Made by a program: the position numbers and the translations under genes
DNA from: Dreissena polymorpha
Lineage: Eukaryota > Mollusca > Bivalvia > Myida > Dreissenidae
Assembly: GCF_020536995.1 (NCBI RefSeq)
Contig: NC_068358.1
Location: 50,175,280 to 50,239,279, forward strand
Direction: 5' to 3'
Length of the DNA: 64,000 nucleotides
The notes under the pieces: model-generated
Told to the model about the DNA's origin: nothing
The model's input: the letters and a program-made list of their open reading frames with translations, nothing else
Database searches by the model: none
In this document: positions 27,501-35,085 of the stretch, one piece after another
How the letters are laid out: every line of letters begins with the position of its first letter
Position numbering within the stretch: the stretch's first letter is position 1

Positions 27501-30500
27501 GTAGGGGTAGTCTCGCGGGCCTCGTCGCGAGGGCCGGGCAACCGAGCACGCGAGGCCTGTACACTGGACTGATCCTCGTGGAGCGCGTGTGAACGGCAGC
27601 TGTAGCCGGGACTCGCATATTGTAGGGGTGGTCTCGCGGGCATAGTCGGGGTACCGAGCTCGCGAGGCCTGACTGCTAGACTGTCTCTCTCGGGAACTAT
27701 GGGTACCGTTTGTCTCGCCCTGTGATCGCGGACGCCTTGCCGAACACGCGGTTGAATCTGAAGGCCTGCTCTCGGTAAAGAATCTATCGGTGGCTTCGAT
27801 GTCAATGTATCCAAAAGGGCTACATTCCAGATAGGCGGTTAGAACCCCTTTTGGGACGGTAAAGCTGGAAACAAAAGCGTACCTTTTTTGGAGAAAACAT
27901 GCTTTTGTATCTCTCGCGACGTGTTAAGTCTCCCGGGCAGTAGATGATCGTCGCGGACCGGTCTTTGAGAGCAGGGACATTGAGCGCTTGTACAGCGAGA
28001 GACAGAACATGGTACTCCAAGCGGGGGCGGCCAGCGTGAGGAACCACGTTGCAAAGATAAGGAGAAAGCGGATCACAGTTTTTTGTCCCGGCCGCATACA
28101 CACCCGGCCAGAGGGAAGAAACCACAGACCTGCCCTCGGCGGTGCAAACGGAGCTAGAACTATTCGGTCCCGAGTCGGACACGGCTTTCTTGCCTTCGAT
28201 ACGGAGAGCCTTGACGTGTCCTGCCAGCTCGGCGCGGTCTTTCAACCGAAGCCGGGCGGCAATCAGTCGAACGTCCGATGGAGCTCTTGCAGCAGTTTCG
28301 GAGAATCGACCGCCTCACGCATAGCGCAGCTTACCAATGGGTGGGTGAGTCGGTCGGCCGGCCGGCCGGCCTGCTGACCGCGCGTTCCCTCACGTGCGAA
28401 CACACAGTCGCATCACGGGCGACTCTCATGGGCGATAATGCTACTTTTTTGTTTTTTAATTCTGTCATTATGTTACATTATCATTATCCCCTGCAAGTTA
28501 CAGCGTCCGACAAACATGGACTGAGGGACGAACGGCGGGCGTATGGACATAACATAACATTTCCGTTATACGCCGTACATTTCCGTAGTCGTCCGAAGCA
28601 AATCGGAACCACTGTCATTTGACATAATTGTATCATGCGTGATTGTATGTTACTTTGTGTTTGGATGAAATTCACATTTTGCTATCGCGTTAATTTATAA
28701 AAGGCATCAATGTTTGATTCGATTTTGTAATGCGCCTATTGCAAAAGTCTCTCTGCAAAATCCAACATACATATACCAAGCATGTAATTTACGAACAAGA
28801 ATGTTGCATGTGCACACATGAATGATACCATCAAGCCGAATGTAAAATGACATTTGTCATCAGGCACGATGTTAGTGACATTAAGCATGAAAAGGTGTCT
28901 ACATACAAATATAAAGTACCATCATGAATCATGACACGGTCATAAAGAAGGATGTACTGTTTTCCTTAATACCGTTCCATACATAGGTAGGCAATACAAA
29001 AAAGCAGTATTGTTGACGCAGAAAGTTACTATTATCTTGCGTTATTTATGATTAAATTGTGAAGTTTGTATACAACTTAAACGAATAGTGTAATTAATAT
29101 TTTATTTTTAATTTTTTATTTCTATTATAAAGACTGGGAACATTTTCACTATAATTGTACGTTAATTTGTTTTATTTTTTTGAGCATATTTTTGAATGCA
29201 TGGGTATATTCCGTAATGCAATTTATTTCAGATTGTGGACATTTTCCAACGACCTCACATGGTACCGCGTGGTCCACAGCAACCACATACGGATCAACGA
29301 CAACAATCACGTGTAATACAGGCTACATTTTGAACGGAAGCAACACTTCCACATGTGGAAAAAGTGGATTGTGGACCAGCACTGGCCAGACATGTTCACC
29401 CGTCGGTGGGTTTTCTTTGTTCAATTGCACTTATTAAGTGTGTATGTTGTTTGTTACATATTTAACATGTGTAAACGCAAAAACCAAAGTTGTTAGAATA
29501 GAACATGTTCACGAAGAACGATTTTATGGAATCCAGAAACAGTAATTATACACTTAACAGCACAAGGACTATTTTTTATACATTTTTTTCCGTTCGATAT
29601 ATTTTATTTTCCTTGAAAATATGTGTGTGATGGTCGAGGGCATCCCACTCAACACAGTACATATTTTGCAAGCGATGTATGCATATTATAACACATTTTT
29701 AACATTCGATTATCAATAGCTTTTACAAAACAATACAAATAATATGTGTGAGGGTTTAGGACATCCCCCTCTACACCACACATAGATCGCAAGAAATGTA
29801 TGCATATTATTATAAATATTATACATTTGAACATCGATAGCTCGTACAATACAATAAAAGCAATATTGGTTTAACAAATACTTGACAAAAAGTGACTTAT
29901 ATAATCCCTTATCATTAGCTACAGTTAAGGAGCTAACAAAAGTTCCATATCTTTAATTTGACGCAAATCAATAACATTGTTAATTTCATTCAATACACTG
30001 TAATGCAAGGACAGGTGTGATTTAGCTTCTTTAATAGTAGGTCTAGTTTAGTTCATTTTACAAGTGTAACTTAACATTGTGATCAAAACAAATGTTCAAT
30101 TTAAGGGTCCATTTGTATTTACATTTCCCAAAAGAAAGGAAGGTATGTTTTGACGTTTGAAAAATGATTACATACAGAAAACAATTATGTTATTAACTTA
30201 TTGACATGCTTACATTCCCAAAATGTGTCATATAGTTTCACTTTCAGTTTTACAAAAGGTGCAATTATTTGAGGTGGCATATCCGATTTTTAATAAGGAG
30301 TTTGTATCCTTATATATTGTTGTATTTGATTAAATACACGTTATTTATTGTTTTGATTTTCTCTTCTGTTATCAATTTCATGAAATCACGAATACTCGAT
30401 CTTAAACGCGTATCAAATTTAGGCGCCATCAAACAGAGGTTACGACACTATTGTGATTGGATAATACTCTTTGATCACCGGGAGGACACGTTTTTTAATG

Positions 30501-33500
30501 TGCGTTTTGTACATATGCCATGGTTTCCATTTGATCATACTTTATTTGATTTAGTACAAACATAGCGTGCAGCAAATATGTTAATGTTTCGCTTACATGG
30601 CATTTATTTTATGATTTGTATATAGTCGTATTATGTTGTGTTGGATTTTTTTTCATTTCTGTTTGGCTACATTAAAGACTGTGGCCATTTTTACACACTG
30701 TTTAACGGGAGCGTTTCAACAACTGCCACCACATTTGGATCCATAGCAACAATAACGTGCCATACAGGATACAGTCTTAACGGCAGCAGCACGTCAACGT
30801 GTGCGAGCAACGGACAATGGAGCAGCACTGGTCAACGGTGTACATTAGTCGGTGAGATTCAATTATGTTTTCGTATATCGTTAAATTCAAGCTTTATTTT
30901 TAACTACCGTTCATTGATTTTTACATACTTTTCAAAGTATAATGCGTTATCGTTTTCCAGTGAATTTGTCAGCAACAATTTTACGTTGATGCGATCCGTT
31001 TGATAACAAATAACAGTATGCGTTATTTGTGCATTTTTTTATTTAATGTTCCCCTTGAACTAGATAAATTTACAAACACTGATATTTCCTAGATCCTTTA
31101 AGTGGTCTATTTGCGTCATAAAAAAGTTTGATTATAGACTGCGGACCATTTTATCCACCTACGTACAGCCATCTGTCTACTGGATATACTACATATAATT
31201 CAACCGTGACAATAACCTGTTTTCCGGGCTACACACTTACTGGCAATAGGATTTCAAAATGCGATGGAAATGGGCAGTGGAGTTATAAAGACCAGAAATG
31301 CGTGCTTCAAACCGTATTTCTAGAAGTTCCAGAGGAAAGTTGTTCATCTGATGACAATGAGACGTGCACATGTGAAAACAGTTCTACCATGCAACCCGTG
31401 AAACCAAATGCCACATTTGATATGAGACATGAAAGCAATGTAACTTTTCCCACTAGTGGCCAAGGTATGACGAAGTATAAGCACATATTTAAAACAAAAC
31501 AGTTCTTTAAAATCTGGTAGAAGACACGGTGATATTCTTGTTGAAACTATTACATACATGCATATTTTATCAATAGTTTTTATCAATTTTATTAAGCAGT
31601 TAAAGTACATGATTAACTACTGCATTTCAGAATACAATGTAATGTTCGAGTTGTCTCGTACTGATGTTTCAAGTATTATGAAAATAGTCTGTGAAACCTG
31701 CATTACTGAAAATAGTGACAGAATTGCCTTTTTTCTTGATTTTATAGGTGACTCCTGTTACATATTGAGGTGGGAAAACACATCAGTTGCGAACAATATA
31801 AGTTTCATAATGATATCATCCATTCTTCAACCAGGGCTATATAAAATAAGATTACACCAGCTGTTTCCATCTGGAGCAATACTTGTCACGGTTGACACGG
31901 AAAACAACGAAACCTATGATTTAGACATGTTTTGGAAATACATTAAACAAGATAAATTATGGATAAATGAAACCTTTACTTTTATTGAAGAAAAACATTT
32001 CAGGGTATGTTTATGAGTACATGCTTGTATATTATAATCAAATGTAAGGTGAAGACGCTTACCTTTATTTCGATATTATTCAATTGACGTGTATAACTAC
32101 AAACGTTCCATTTAAAACACGGTTTGTTTATACTAACACTTTGACAATAGCATCAAAATAATTAAACTGAAATGTGAACAAGGATCATCTTAGTTCAATA
32201 GGCTATTGAATAACTTTGTGTACATATATTATAGTGGTCTGCAGAATGTTTAGTTTTAGTCGAACATTAACAGTATTCTTAAATTAAGTATAAAGTACTT
32301 TTTATGTATTTTGTAGTTTGTACTCCGTGCTAACGAATCGAAAGATGGGCTTCTTGGAATCGATAGCATACAGCTATTTAAAGGTATTGTCGTTCATAAA
32401 GTTATGTCAATTGTCATGACGAACGAGTATGATTGAATACCGTGATATTAGTTAAACTAATATTTTATGGCTCTACGCATTACTTTATAAGATTTTGCAG
32501 GATGCGTTTATATGCAAGTTTGTGTGCATTAAGACTTGGTCAGTTTTAATGTAATGTTGTGAAGGCTCAAACTTTCAATTCCCATTATAGCGTGTGACGT
32601 TCTTAACATTACTCACGGACATATAACTGTGGGCAACAACACAGCCTTTTTTCTCTGCGATGAAGGATATCGCCTGGTAGGAAATTCCAGTTCAACTTGT
32701 ACAAACTGGACTTGGAACTCTAAAGCTCCGACATGTGAACTGATAGGTATGATACATTTTAATAATTATAAAACGCACCTCAGTCAGCCCAGTAGAACCA
32801 ACGTCACCCTCATACCCGCTCTATAAAAATAACTTAAATACAATTGTGTATTACATGACTGCTTCTTCCTGTAATAATATGATATAATTTGTAGACTGTG
32901 GAAGTCCTGTAGTGCCATCAAATGGTCATGTAACATCAAGTTTCACGTCTTATGGATCTATTTCAACCGTCAGTTGCAGCTCTGGCTATATTCGAAAAGG
33001 AATATATACGGGAGTTTGTAGAAGCAATGGGAAATGGTCCAACGAAAATACAACCTGTATATCAATCAGTAAGTACGGTGTTTTATATTTATAACATAAG
33101 CACATTGAAAGATTACGATAGCGTCTGTTCATGTCTGGTCACATGCGTTTACCGTAATTACTCTAAATGTTTCGGACAACCCCTTTTTTACAAAAATAAA
33201 TATTTTTCTTAACTCACAATTTTTTGACATTCGGGTTTTCATTAATAAAAGTAAGACTCTATATTTTCGGACAGTAAATTTAAAGCGCTATTTTACCAGA
33301 TTGTTTCCCTGTTTCCGCTTATCAAGTGTCACTTCCATCATCTGTTTTTATGACTGAATTAGGTCATAAACCTAGCAGGTGAATGCCTTAGAGTAAATAA
33401 CTATGTATACGGTAATAACACATGGTTTCACCCCTGAGAGATAACTGTGACGAATAATAAACGCTTCAGAAAGTAAAGCACCTCTATTAATACACAAACG

Positions 33501-35085
33501 TTTGAAGGTGACTAAGACTGACGAAAAAACTATGAATTCATAGTTTGCAGATTTTTATTTAAGTGCATTAATTACAGGTTCACAGTGGAGTATTGGTAGA
33601 TCAAAATCTCATCTTTGAACCCGTTGGTCGAAACAAGCATTGGAGTAATTTTCTGTACACAAGAGCATGCGAAATTATTTTTAATAACGTGTAAATATAT
33701 GTAAAAGTAAAGTATACAATATGGCGTGGTGTCCGAAAACTTAGAGTAATTACGGTAATAACAGTCTGGCGTGTATTAATACACATTTATTCGCAATACA
33801 ATGTTTCCGGAATACATGTTTCATAATTCCTATATATGTATACACGTATATTTAGTGTAATTTATTGTGGCTGTTACTTTAAGATTCTACCATGTCAAGT
33901 GCGGTTTATCCTGGGTGTTCAAATCAAGGATGGTACATCCGAGTCAATCTGACATTGCTGCGTAGTTTGTTTCCGAATTACAAGGATGAAATACACATTT
34001 ATCTTGGGATTTCTTCATGTGTAGGCAGTGAAGTATATGAATATCTTCTGTTCGACAAGTTCTTCCAAGAATGCATGACGCAAAGAAAGGTAACATTTCA
34101 TTTTCGATAATTGGTTTTGTTTGTGTTAATTTAATTTATTTGTGTAAATTGCATATGACATAATGTTAAAAATTGTCTATCATTTGGTAAACTTCTGGTG
34201 ATACAATAAATTATTGTTGAAGGTTTCAGCTAATCTAAATATCTTCGAGAACCAAATGGTGCTAATATTCGACCCCCAAAACAGTTCTGCGTCCAACCCA
34301 TTCAACTGGACATTGAAAGTAGATTGCTATGCTGTCGATAAAAATATTATTACCAGCATCTCAACAAACCAATTGCACAGCGCTGAGAAGAGCATAAGCA
34401 TTTCTGTCTTCAGTGACCCCCTCTTTAGGGTAGTATTACCTAGTCACCCACTGCACATGCAATCAGGCGATAAGGTGTATGTAAAGGTTTCCAGTTCTAT
34501 CCTTGATCCAGATATTAAGCTCTTGCTTAAATCATGTTACGTCCGACCTGCGTTGGAAAGTGATTCACGGCTGGACATTGTACTTATAGAAAATGGGTAT
34601 TCAGTTCAATTTTGTTTACATTAATAAATGTATATTGTAAAAACGAATCTAAATTGTAAATCAAGTATTAGAGTAAAATAAAAATATGGTGTTCTATTAT
34701 TTGCTTTAGTCTACATGTCTGAACTTAAACTTGGAGATGAGAACACTTTTATAACAAGTATAATTTTTTTACATCAAAGAGAAATACAAAACAAACACCA
34801 TCTATTTAACAACCCGGCTTACGTTGAAATATGCAAGAAGATGTGTCTGAATAACGAATTATTCTGATAGCTTTTCTTTATTTCAGTTGCGAGGTAGAGA
34901 GCAGCACCCATATGATTTCCGTTGAAGCCCACGAGATCCAATTCATGTTCCTCAACTACGCGTTAGTTGCTCTCCGTGAAGGAATGAATATCCTCTGTGA
35001 TGTAGCTTACTGTAACGCCATAGACCACTCCGTGAACTGTTTTCAGACATGCAGTGGGATGTTAAGGCCTGTTATCATTGGCTGA
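3547..35085 (+). CDS. Secreted MAM-CCP-ZP mosaic protein gene (whole gene span)
   Basis: Multi-exon gene, 22 exons placed by homology between its own repeats and by splice phase. Order: signal peptide; MAM1; half of a CCP; three CCPs; CCP fused in one exon to MAM2; CCP; two CCPs; CCP fused to MAM3; two CCPs; ZP domain; stop. Every junction I call has GT-AG ends and compatible phase (mostly phase 1, as is usual for CCP exons). The summed exons give about 1,390 codons. No transmembrane segment follows the ZP domain, so a secreted or matrix-polymerising product is inferred. Known ZP proteins build egg coats, mucus and other extracellular filaments; CCP and MAM domains mediate adhesion. The exact role is not known. 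Two lesions (exon 5340-5598 and exon 21399-21640) interrupt the reading frame as sequenced, and one expected exon (first half of the CCP completed at 18448) was not found. Confidence 0.8.
3850..4860. repeat. Diverged mollusc-type dispersed repeat in intron 1
   Basis: A lead-in (GTGATCACTCTTAGTCCGGC) is followed by several strongly diverged copies of a unit with the phrases AAACTTGGTCAGAATGTTTA, GACAATATCTTGG, CTAGGTCA and CTCTAGA..ACATTTATGACT, spaced roughly 100-170 bp. The same family recurs, shorter, at about 24000-24360. It resembles a repeat found widely in mollusc genomes. Confidence 0.6.
4989..5144 (+). CDS. Exon 2: start of MAM domain 1
   Basis: After the acceptor TTTCTAACAG the frame reads KSSADTTTVFQHGFENCTF and then NNGTCGYD, the N-terminal MAM signature (FE.C.F..n..CGy). 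It ends with GGQ and one base before GT at 5145. An acceptor nine bases further on (exon from 4998) has the same phase and cannot be excluded. The acceptor at 4962 has the wrong phase for exon 1. Confidence 0.7.
5340..5598 (+). CDS. Exon 3: MAM domain 1, central part, with a frame break
   Basis: The frame continuing from exon 2 reads DDEFYALFN, then SMVSPLLPKGAACLSFYYTI and HVRIRTEDN, the MAM core (SPll....CL.F.Y....L.v). It then runs into TGA at 5528-5530. The next frame continues the domain as VELWNVTQRGNKNWTRVDRL and AAFL up to the donor at 5599. The exon length (259) is one base short of what its flanking phases (1 in, 0 out) require, so about one base is missing near 5500-5510. This may be an assembly or sequencing indel, or a real lesion. 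Confidence 0.7.
5599..7470. other. Intron sequence, no further gene seen
   Basis: Part of the intron between MAM1 exons 5340-5598 and 10353-10413. AT-rich. A good-looking donor at about 6499 has no matching exon. No repeats of note. Confidence 0.5.
7515..7565. repeat. GGTC-type microsatellite
   Basis: Short imperfect run of GGTC/GTTT units (for example TCGGTCGGTCGGTCGATCAG). Confidence 0.7.
7985..8275. repeat. 85-bp tandem repeat rich in hairpins, plus two terminal hairpins
   Basis: Three copies with an exact 85-bp spacing (the box CCAGGCATA recurs near 7997, 8082 and 8167). Each holds two perfect or near-perfect stems, GGCATACTGTATGCC and ACGAGTCCCTCCTCGT. The array is followed by two more stems, GTCTCTTCCGGAGAC and ATCCCACAGTGGGAT. 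No hammerhead core (CTGANGA with GAAA) was found on either strand. Confidence 0.8.
8708..10280. mobile_element. TAA-flanked MITE (PIF/Harbinger-like)
   Basis: Terminal inverted repeats GGCCACGACTTTT...TTGGGTTACA at 8708 and their reverse complement ending at 10280, flanked by TAA at 8705-8707 and 10281-10283. A 3-bp TAA duplication is typical of PIF/Harbinger elements. The 1.57-kb interior has no transposase frame, so it is non-autonomous. It sits in the MAM1 intron and ends only 72 bp before exon 10353. Confidence 0.7.
10353..10413 (+). CDS. Exon 4: end of MAM domain 1
   Basis: Reads VEFTAKQAPNGIVGVDDIII between acceptor TTTTACAG and donor GTATGT. This is the MAM C-terminal strand (f.a..g.....i.iDDI). 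It starts in phase 0 and ends in phase 1, exactly like its paralogues at 21910 and 32317. It lies only about 70 bp downstream of a MITE. Confidence 0.75.
10414..11700. other. Intron sequence, no gene seen
   Basis: AT-rich. The two overlapping opposite-strand frames near 11023-11383 lack any recognisable motif or splice context and are taken as chance. Confidence 0.5.
11800..11878. repeat. Short CGTACCC repeat
   Basis: Four degenerate copies of a T-rich unit around CGTACC (for example TTTTTCGTACCCAATTTTTT), immediately upstream of the 162-bp array. Confidence 0.6.
11879..12790. repeat. Tandem array of six ~162-bp units in higher-order order
   Basis: Units start (ATTGTCAGATTTTAAAATCA) at 11879, 12041, 12203, 12357, 12519 and 12681. 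Units 1 and 4, 2 and 5, and 3 and 6 resemble each other most (shared variants such as ...TCAATATC, ...TCGATATC and ...TAGATATC), each pair exactly 478 bp apart. This is a three-unit higher-order repeat present twice. The phrase TCCAAGGTCAAGGTC is common in mollusc repeats. Confidence 0.9.
13075..13542 (+). mobile_element. TTAA-flanked inverted-repeat element with tRNA-like core, copy 1
   Basis: 468 bp flanked by TTAA at 13071-13074 and 13543-13546. The ends pair (AGGAATCTTTTCACGG against CGAAAAGGCCCCT). The middle holds a tRNA-like module at about 13361-13428 with an A box (TAGCTCGGTTGG) and a B box (GGTTCGAGCCC). Same family, opposite orientation, as copies 43569-44065 and 48477-49546. Target site TTAA fits piggyBac-like transposition; the tRNA-like core is more usual in SINEs. 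Confidence 0.75.
13547..15906. other. Intron sequence with dispersed repeat pieces
   Basis: AT-rich. A repeat motif (GACCGTTCCAAGGCGGTGAC, with AATGCTTTGCATTG just before it) at about 14180-14215 recurs near 14605-14635, and its lead-in (ACCGGTTTAAGCCCCCATTA) at about 15168. No exon found. Confidence 0.5.
15911..16959. mobile_element. TTAA-flanked inverted-repeat element carrying a tRNA-Ser gene
   Basis: Ends GGTAGCGCACCTCTAA (left) and the reverse complement of GGTAGCGCACCCCTAA (right), flanked by TTAA at 15907-15910 and 16960-16963. The 1.05-kb interior has no protein frame but contains the tRNA-Ser sequence at 16187-16268. TTAA duplication fits piggyBac-like elements. Confidence 0.7.
16187..16268 (+). 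tRNA. tRNA-Ser (anticodon AGA), possibly a pseudogene
   Basis: 82 bp of the long-variable-arm class. D arm GGCCAAGTGGTTAAGGC, anticodon loop CTAGAAA (AGA), variable arm, and a perfect T arm GCAGGTTCGAATCCTGC. Acceptor stem GTTGTCG pairs with CGACATC at six of seven positions. The anticodon stem also has a mismatch and a wobble pair, so function is uncertain. It lies inside a TTAA-flanked element. Confidence 0.75.
16964..18447. other. Intron sequence, no gene seen
   Basis: AT-rich with no repeat or exon I can support. The missing first half of the CCP completed at 18448 should lie here or further upstream, but no acceptor plus CCP-like frame was recognised. Confidence 0.4.
18448..18546 (+). 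CDS. Exon: second half of a CCP (sushi) domain
   Basis: Reads SFRCDPGYSPVKSEVWAYC and LPSCEHQ, giving CCP cysteines 2, 3 and 4 and the conserved GY. Phase 1 in and out. It aligns with the second half of the CCPs at 26450 and 32591, which also follow a MAM domain. The exon carrying the first cysteine should lie between 10414 and 18447 but I could not find it. Confidence 0.6.
18714..19145. repeat. Minisatellite, ~22-bp unit
   Basis: About 430 bp of units close to TCGCCATCGTACTATCGCAT with interspersed shorter forms (CGCACTGTCG, CGCATTGTCG). All three forward frames stay largely open because of the repeat, giving artefactual frames rich in Ser, Arg and His. Confidence 0.9.
19811..19984 (+). CDS. 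Exon: CCP domain, block 1
   Basis: A complete 58-residue CCP in one 174-bp exon, phase 1-1. It begins DCGLFHDLPHG, has LTCHFGYILNG in the middle and ends NGEWNHTGQNCVPV. All four cysteines and the conserved Trp are present. Near-identical layout to the exons at 20215, 20501, 29232, 30678 and 32895. Confidence 0.9.
20215..20388 (+). CDS. Exon: CCP domain, block 1
   Basis: 174-bp phase 1-1 exon beginning DCGPLPTLSYG, with ITCHTGYSLHG and NGIWDNVEGTCEPL. Four cysteines and Trp in CCP order; donor GGTGAGT. Confidence 0.9.
20501..20674 (+). CDS. Exon: CCP domain, block 1
   Basis: 174-bp phase 1-1 exon: DCGTFNRPNNSF, then ITCHIGYKLYG and NGMWSNVGHLCTPV. Complete CCP signature; donor GGTAAAG. Confidence 0.9.
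20841..21167 (+). CDS. Exon: CCP domain fused to start of MAM domain 2
   Basis: 327-bp phase 1-1 exon. The first half is a CCP (DCGRYPRPTQSW, ITCFPGYKLTG, NGKWRNADQECIL). The rest is a MAM start (QTVFLKVPEANCTFEDNATC) ending in NGQ and one base. It has the same length as the exon at 31138 and is clearly a duplicate of it. CCP and MAM joined without an intron is a family-specific trait useful for tracing orthologues. Confidence 0.88.
21399..21640 (+). CDS. Exon: MAM domain 2, central part, with an in-frame stop
   Basis: Begins DNSCDMMAWENKLVQSQSGF and continues FQPGVYLISFRNLRSAGELY, matching exon 31631. An in-frame TAA lies at 21560-21562. Reading on, the same frame carries the rest of the domain (INETVVIAEDRHFR) to the donor at 21641, and the phases (1 in, 0 out) are kept. 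So this is one nonsense codon, not a frameshift. The exon also starts 132 bp later than its paralogue, so about 44 residues of the MAM core are missing. Confidence 0.65.
21910..21976 (+). CDS. Exon: end of MAM domain 2
   Basis: Reads IAFRTNDSTNEHLGIDHVQV and FK between acceptor TTGACAG and donor GTATTT; phase 0 in, 1 out, 67 bp. Same length and pattern as exon 32317. Confidence 0.8.
24000..24360. repeat. Remnant of the dispersed repeat seen at 3850-4860
   Basis: Lead-in GTTGTGATCACCCTTTTGTA followed by GGCCACATTTATGA, GGTTAGAATGATAATATTGA and similar phrases shared with the intron-1 repeat. Confidence 0.5.
25421..25550. repeat. 24-bp tandem repeat
   Basis: Five copies, the last three nearly identical, of a unit containing TTTTCACGTAGAATATTCAT; the first copies are shortened or variant. 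Confidence 0.9.
26450..26605 (+). CDS. Exon: CCP domain following MAM2
   Basis: 156-bp phase 1-1 exon: GCDLLNITNGKIIV, then AYFRCDEGYRLVGNSSSTC and APSCELI. It is a shorter CCP type used only after a MAM domain; its closest relative is exon 32591, with a long identical stretch (DEGYRLVGNSSSTC) in both. Confidence 0.88.
26606..27480. other. Intron sequence, no gene seen
   Basis: AT-rich DNA between the CCP exon at 26450 and the GC-rich island. The two short open frames around 27170-27470 have no motif. Confidence 0.5.
27485..28420 (-). mobile_element. GC-rich island, unrecognised element, apparently minus-strand
   Basis: Nearly 1 kb of strongly GC-rich sequence inside an AT-rich intron. Left margin is an (AAAT)n run at about 27468-27484, which would be a 3' tail if the element reads on the minus strand. 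Two related ~120-bp units begin TGTAGGGGTAGTCTCGCGGG (27500) and TGTAGGGGTGGTCTCGCGGG (27620). Minus-strand open frames cover 28245-27820 (141 codons) and 27814-27458. I do not recognise the protein. The sharp base-composition change and the tail suggest a transposed or otherwise foreign insert. The right margin near 28371 has a GGCC run. Confidence 0.45.
28421..29231. other. Intron sequence, no gene seen
   Basis: Returns to AT-rich composition. No exon or repeat supported. Confidence 0.5.
29232..29405 (+). CDS. Exon: CCP domain, block 2
   Basis: 174-bp phase 1-1 exon: DCGHFPTTSHG, ITCNTGYILNG, SGLWTSTGQTCSPV. Complete CCP signature. The first exon of the second CCP-MAM-CCP block. Confidence 0.9.
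29406..30677. other. Intron sequence
   Basis: Two related ~90-bp stretches near 29630-29720 and 29740-29840 (GGCATCCCACTC/GACATCCCCCTC, then ATGTATGCATATTAT and a CGATAGCT-like end) form a weak tandem repeat. Nothing else. Confidence 0.45.
30678..30851 (+). CDS. Exon: CCP domain, block 2
   Basis: 174-bp phase 1-1 exon: DCGHFYTLFNG, ITCHTGYSLNG, NGQWSSTGQRCTLV. Complete CCP signature; acceptor ATTAAAG, donor GGTGAGA. Confidence 0.9.
31138..31464 (+). CDS. Exon: CCP domain fused to start of MAM domain 3
   Basis: 327-bp phase 1-1 exon. CCP half: DCGPFYPPTYSHL, ITCFPGYTLTG, NGQWSYKDQKCVL. MAM half: QTVFLEVPEESCSSDDNETC, ending SGQ plus one base. Duplicate of exon 20841. Confidence 0.9.
31631..32004 (+). 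CDS. Exon: MAM domain 3, central part (intact)
   Basis: 374-bp open exon, phase 1 in and 0 out. It begins EYNVMFELSRTDVSSIMKIV and includes GDSCYILRWENTSV and LQPGLYKIRLHQLFPSGAIL, ending EEKHFR before GTATGT. It is a divergent MAM core with two extra cysteines. This is the only fully open and full-length MAM core of the three in the gene. Confidence 0.85.
32317..32383 (+). CDS. Exon: end of MAM domain 3
   Basis: 67-bp exon reading FVLRANESKDGLLGIDSIQL and FK; phase 0 in, 1 out; acceptor TTTTGTAG. MAM C-terminal strand. Confidence 0.85.
32591..32746 (+). CDS. Exon: CCP domain following MAM3
   Basis: 156-bp phase 1-1 exon: ACDVLNITHGHITV, then FFLCDEGYRLVGNSSSTC and APTCELI. Duplicate of exon 26450. 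Confidence 0.9.
32895..33068 (+). CDS. Exon: last CCP domain
   Basis: 174-bp exon: DCGSPVVPSNGHV, VSCSSGYIRKG, NGKWSNENTTCISI plus one base before GTAAGT. It is the most divergent CCP and the one that precedes the ZP domain. Phase 1 out fits the ZP exon at 33884 (codon AAT across the junction). Confidence 0.88.
33884..34089 (+). CDS. Exon: ZP domain, N-terminal half (ZP-N)
   Basis: Reads NSTMSSAVYPGC, then GWYIRVNLTLLRSLFPNY, GISSCVGSE and FQECMTQRK before GTAACA. The spacing of the cysteines fits the ZP-N fold, the polymerisation module of zona pellucida proteins. Phase 1 in, 0 out. Confidence 0.85.
34223..34596 (+). CDS. Exon: ZP domain, linker and first part of ZP-C
   Basis: Reads VSANLNIFENQMVLIFDPQN, then FNWTLKVDCYAVDKN, FRVVLPSHPLHMQSGDKVYV and KSCYVRP, ending LIENG. 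The motif order (DCYA..., hydrophobic patches, C.V.P, lieNGC) is that of the ZP-C half. Starts at phase 0 and ends at phase 2; the split Gly codon is completed in exon 34887 to give ENGCEVESS. Confidence 0.88.
34887..35085 (+). CDS. Exon: end of ZP domain and stop
   Basis: Reads CEVESSTHMISV, then FMFLNYALVALREGMNILC, DVAYCN and CFQTC, the closing ZP-C cysteine pattern. It ends SGMLRPVIIG then TGA at 35083-35085. No furin-type site plus transmembrane anchor follows, unlike most ZP proteins, so the product is predicted to be secreted directly or to have an alternative 3' end. Confidence 0.88.
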
